A stretch of DNA of 64,000 nt from the NCBI GenBank assembly GCA_963761035.1, contig CAVXFH010000002.1, forward strand, positions 1,922,001 through 1,986,000. The letters are read 5' to 3'. The stretch is from JARRQJ01 sp963761035 (GTDB lineage: Bacteria; Pseudomonadota; Gammaproteobacteria; DRLM01). Below are positions 61,545 to 64,000 of this stretch, piece by piece. The notes beneath the pieces were generated by a model. That model had not been told where the DNA came from, did no database searches, and saw only the letters and a list, made by a program, of their open reading frames with translations. The translations under genes were made by a program, and so were the position numbers. The stretch's first letter is position 1; each line of letters opens with the position of its first letter.

Positions 61545-62195
61545 ATGATTAACGTGCTCACCATTGCGGTATCCAAGGGGCGAATATTTAAAGAGGCTTT
61601 GCCATTGCTGGCCGCCGCCGGCATCGTTCCCCAGGAGGACCCGGCCACCAGCCGCAAACTCGTCCTGCCCACCAATCAAGCTGACGTAAATCTGATCGTT
61701 ATCCGCGCCACCGATGTGCCTACCTATGTGGAATACGGGGCCGCCGATCTCGGCATAGCCGGTAAGGATGTCTTGATGGAATACGAAGGGGACGGTTTGT
61801 ACGAGCCCCTGGATCTCAAGATTGCCCGGTGCCGCATGATGCTGGCCGGACCGCGGCGGGCAATGACGGAGGGGGCGCGCTTGCGTATCGCCACCAAGTA
61901 TGTGACCTCCACCCGTCGTTATTTCGCCGAGCAGGGAAAACAGGTCGAGATCATCAAACTCTACGGTTCCATGGAACTGGCACCCTTGGTGAAGTTGGCG
62001 GATCTGATCGTGGATCTGGTGGATACCGGCAGCACCCTGCGCGCCAATGGTTTGGAGCCCCTGGAACATATCGCCGACATCAGCTCGCGCCTGATTGTGA
62101 ATAAGGCGGCCATGAAAATGAAGCATGACCGGGTCACGGCCTTCATCGACCGCATGGCGGAGGCCGTGGAAAAGAAAGTTACGGGCGGAAGATAA
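61545..62195 (+). CDS. hisG: ATP phosphoribosyltransferase, short form HisG
   Basis: First enzyme of histidine synthesis. At 216 residues it is the short form, which lacks the C-terminal regulatory domain and normally needs HisZ as a partner; no hisZ is in this window. Family motifs: AVSKGRIFKEALPLL, ADLGIAGKDVL and LIVDLVDTGSTLRANGL. Begins the his operon after murA. Confidence 0.96.
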   Translation: MINVLTIAVSKGRIFKEALPLLAAAGIVPQEDPATSRKLVLPTNQADVNLIVIRATDVPTYVEYGAADLGIAGKDVLMEYEGDGLYEPLDLKIARCRMMLAGPRRAMTEGARLRIATKYVTSTRRYFAEQGKQVEIIKLYGSMELAPLVKLADLIVDLVDTGSTLRANGLEPLEHIADISSRLIVNKAAMKMKHDRVTAFIDRMAEAVEKKVTGGR

Positions 62196-62218
62196 CCGGC
62201 AGACTAGAGCGCATCGCG

Positions 62219-63529
62219 ATGAGTGCCATCTCCATTAAGCGGTTGAACAGTACCCGGACGGATTTCTGGCCGAGCTTGGAGCAATTATTGGCGTGGGAGT
62301 CGGAATCCGACGCCGTAGTGGCGAAGACGGTGGAGGGGATACTCGCCGACGTGCGCCGGCGCGGCGATGCTGCGGTGATCGAATATACCAACCGCTTCGA
62401 TCGCATGCAGGCGCGCGATATGCAGGAACTGGAAATTCCCGCTGCGCGTTTGCACGATGCCTTGGCCGGTATACCCGCCGCGACACGCAGCGCCTTGGAA
62501 ATCGCGGCGCAACGTCTACAGACGTATCACCGGCATCAAAAACAAGAGACTTGGAGCTACACCGAGGCCGACGGCACCCTGCTGGGGCAACAGGTGACGC
62601 CCTTGGATCGGGTGGGTCTCTATGTGCCCGGCGGCAAGGCGGCCTATCCGTCGTCGGTATTGATGAACGCCATCCCCGCCAAGGTGGCGGGGGTGCGCGA
62701 ACTCGTGATGGTGGTACCTACGCCAGACGGTGAGTCGAATGAGTTGGTGTTGGCGGCGGCCTCCCTGGCGGGTGTCGACCGGGTGATTGCCGTGGGCGGC
62801 GCGCAAGCCGTGGCGGCCTTGGCATACGGCACCCGGACCATTCCGCGGGTCGATAAGATCGTCGGGCCAGGTAATATCTATGTGGCCACCGCCAAACGCA
62901 TGGTATTCGGCGAGGTGGGGATCGACATGGTGGCGGGACCTTCGGAAATTCTCATCATCTGCGACGGTAAAACCTCGCCGGATTGGATTGCCATGGACTT
63001 GTTTTCCCAAGCCGAGCATGACGAGGACGCGCAATCGATCCTGCTGTGTCCCGATGCGGCCTATCTGGATAAGGTGCAGGACAGCATCGCGCGATTATTG
63101 CCGGGGATGGAGCGCGCTATCATTATCGAGAAGTCGTTGTGCGCGCGCGGGGCCCTGATCCAGGTGCGCGACCTGGCGGAAGCGGTCGAGGTGGCCAATT
63201 TCATCTCGCCGGAACACCTGGAGTTGTCGGTGGCGGATCCGGAGGCATTGGTGAAGCACATCCGCAATGCCGGCGCTATCTTCATGGGGCGTTATACCGC
63301 CGAGGCGGTGGGCGATTATTGCGCGGGGCCCAATCATGTTCTGCCGACATCGCGCACCGCGCGTTTTTCTTCGCCGTTGGGCGTGTATGATTTTCAGAAG
63401 CGTTCCAGTTTGATCATGTGTTCGCCCGAGGGTGCGCGTACGCTGGGCGGCACCGCTTCCCTGTTGGCGCGCGGCGAGGGCCTGACCGCGCATGCCCGTT
63501 CCGCCGAGTATCGCGTGGAGGCCGAGTGA
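62219..63529 (+). CDS. hisD: Histidinol dehydrogenase HisD
   Basis: Last two oxidation steps of histidine synthesis, zinc-dependent. The 436-residue protein shows the AVGGAQAVAALAYGT and VDKIVGPGNIYVATAK segments, the zinc/catalytic region DLFSQAEHDEDAQS, and ISPEHLELS. Follows hisG by about 23 bases and precedes hisC. Confidence 0.97.
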   Translation: MSAISIKRLNSTRTDFWPSLEQLLAWESESDAVVAKTVEGILADVRRRGDAAVIEYTNRFDRMQARDMQELEIPAARLHDALAGIPAATRSALEIAAQRLQTYHRHQKQETWSYTEADGTLLGQQVTPLDRVGLYVPGGKAAYPSSVLMNAIPAKVAGVRELVMVVPTPDGESNELVLAAASLAGVDRVIAVGGAQAVAALAYGTRTIPRVDKIVGPGNIYVATAKRMVFGEVGIDMVAGPSEILIICDGKTSPDWIAMDLFSQAEHDEDAQSILLCPDAAYLDKVQDSIARLLPGMERAIIIEKSLCARGALIQVRDLAEAVEVANFISPEHLELSVADPEALVKHIRNAGAIFMGRYTAEAVGDYCAGPNHVLPTSRTARFSSPLGVYDFQKRSSLIMCSPEGARTLGGTASLLARGEGLTAHARSAEYRVEAE

Positions 63530-63556
63530 TATGAAATTCGCGCAGCGAAGCATGCG

Positions 63557-63592
63557 CTCCCTCTCCCTCCTGGAGAGGGATGGGGTGAGGGA
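63557..63592. repeat. CCCTCTCC-type extragenic palindrome between hisD and hisC
   Basis: CCCTCTCC...GGAGAGGG is an imperfect hairpin followed by ATGGGGTGAGGG. Similar CCCTCACCCC/CCCTCTCCC sequences occur between genes in many bacteria as repeats. Only one copy is seen here. Confidence 0.5.
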
Positions 63593-63643
63593 AGTAGGCG
63601 CGACGGAAAGCTATCCTCAGATGTGGTTACTCGGGATCGTTAA

Positions 63644-64000
63644 ATGAGTTTGATGAAGACGCGTGTACAACAGTGGGTGAGGCCGGAGGTGCAGGCGCTC
63701 ACCGCCTATCACGTGCCGGACGCCAGCGGACTGATCAAGCTCGACGCCATGGAAAATCCCTATAATTGGCCGCCGCACATGGCGGCTAAATGGCTGGAGG
63801 CATTGCGCGGCGTCGCGCTCAACCGCTATCCCGATCCCGCCGCGGTACGGCTCAAGACGCGTTTGCGCGAAACGTTCCGCCTGCCCGCGGAGAGTGCGGT
63901 ATTGCTGGGAAACGGCTCCGATGAGCTGATTCAAATGATCTTGATGGCGGTGGCCGGGATCGGCCGCACGGCGGTGGCGCCCGAGCCGAGCTTTTCCATG
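63644..64000 (+). CDS. hisC: Histidinol-phosphate aminotransferase HisC, partial
   Basis: The first 119 residues of a class I/II aminotransferase. The opening VRPEVQALTAYHVPDASGLIKLDAMENPYN and LLGNGSDELIQMILMA match HisC. The gene runs off the right edge, so the PLP Lys is not seen. ATG 63644 fits homologs. Confidence 0.92.
   Translation, partial: MSLMKTRVQQWVRPEVQALTAYHVPDASGLIKLDAMENPYNWPPHMAAKWLEALRGVALNRYPDPAAVRLKTRLRETFRLPAESAVLLGNGSDELIQMILMAVAGIGRTAVAPEPSFSM

Noticed and set aside
1..64000. CRISPR arrays, tRNA or rRNA genes, intact insertion sequences
   Set aside because: I scanned for regularly spaced repeats, tRNA T-loop patterns and transposase frames and saw none that hold up. 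The repeats at 7.3-9.2 kb are coding propeller blades, not CRISPR.

Overview
The window is a G+C-rich, gene-dense stretch of a chromosome from a gammaproteobacterium outside the enteric group. Evidence for this is the run of conserved housekeeping blocks (miaB-ybeZ-ybeY-corC-lnt, ybeL/leuS-lptE-holA, proA-nadD-rsfS-rlmH, maf-rng-yhdP-nit-tldD-yjgA, mlaFEDCB-ibaG-murA-hisGDC), the short form of HisG, and the outer-membrane machinery (LptE, Lnt, Mla, PgaA). The exact genus cannot be told from the sequence alone; a hydrogenase-4-like membrane module at the left edge would fit a Chromatiales-like chemolithotroph, but that is inference.

Layout. 1-4.8 kb: leftward hyfB-hyfC-hyfE-hyfF operon (hyfF cut by the window edge) with a good sigma-70 promoter in front. 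4.8-10.4 kb: an AT-richer accessory stretch with an ATP-grasp enzyme, a lipoprotein with fourteen beta-propeller repeats, a DUF3617 protein and long gene-poor gaps. 10.4-13.5 kb: ammonium transporter facing a diguanylate cyclase. 13.7-24.1 kb: the miaB-to-holA housekeeping block, including leuS with an internal low-G+C patch. 24.2-30.1 kb: accessory insert between holA and proA, with a hypothetical membrane protein, an IsdG-like haem monooxygenase, a divergent SelO-like protein, a DUF2892 protein, a NifA-type sigma-54 activator and a decayed PPK2 gene. 30.1-42.3 kb: proA-nadD-rsfS-rlmH-maf-rng-yhdP-nit-tldD and yjgA. 42.3-52.7 kb: glgP, a DUF1059 protein and the pgaABCD exopolysaccharide operon, lying between yjgA and pmbA, which are neighbours in several relatives. 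52.7-64 kb: pmbA, a LapA-like protein, corA, then the phospholipid-transport operon mlaFED-(TolC-like)-mlaC-mlaB, ibaG, murA and the start of the histidine operon (hisG, hisD, hisC cut by the right edge).

Together these genes cover envelope maintenance (Lnt, LptE, YhdP, Mla, MurA), translation and ribosome quality control (MiaB, YbeY, RsfS, RlmH, LeuRS, DarP, RNase G), biofilm polysaccharide export (Pga), and amino-acid and NAD synthesis (ProA, His, NadD). The points most worth a second look are the SelO-like protein lacking the usual active-site lysine, the mosaic leuS, the TolC-like gene embedded in the mla operon, the double seven-bladed lipoprotein, and the ~10 kb insert between yjgA and pmbA.
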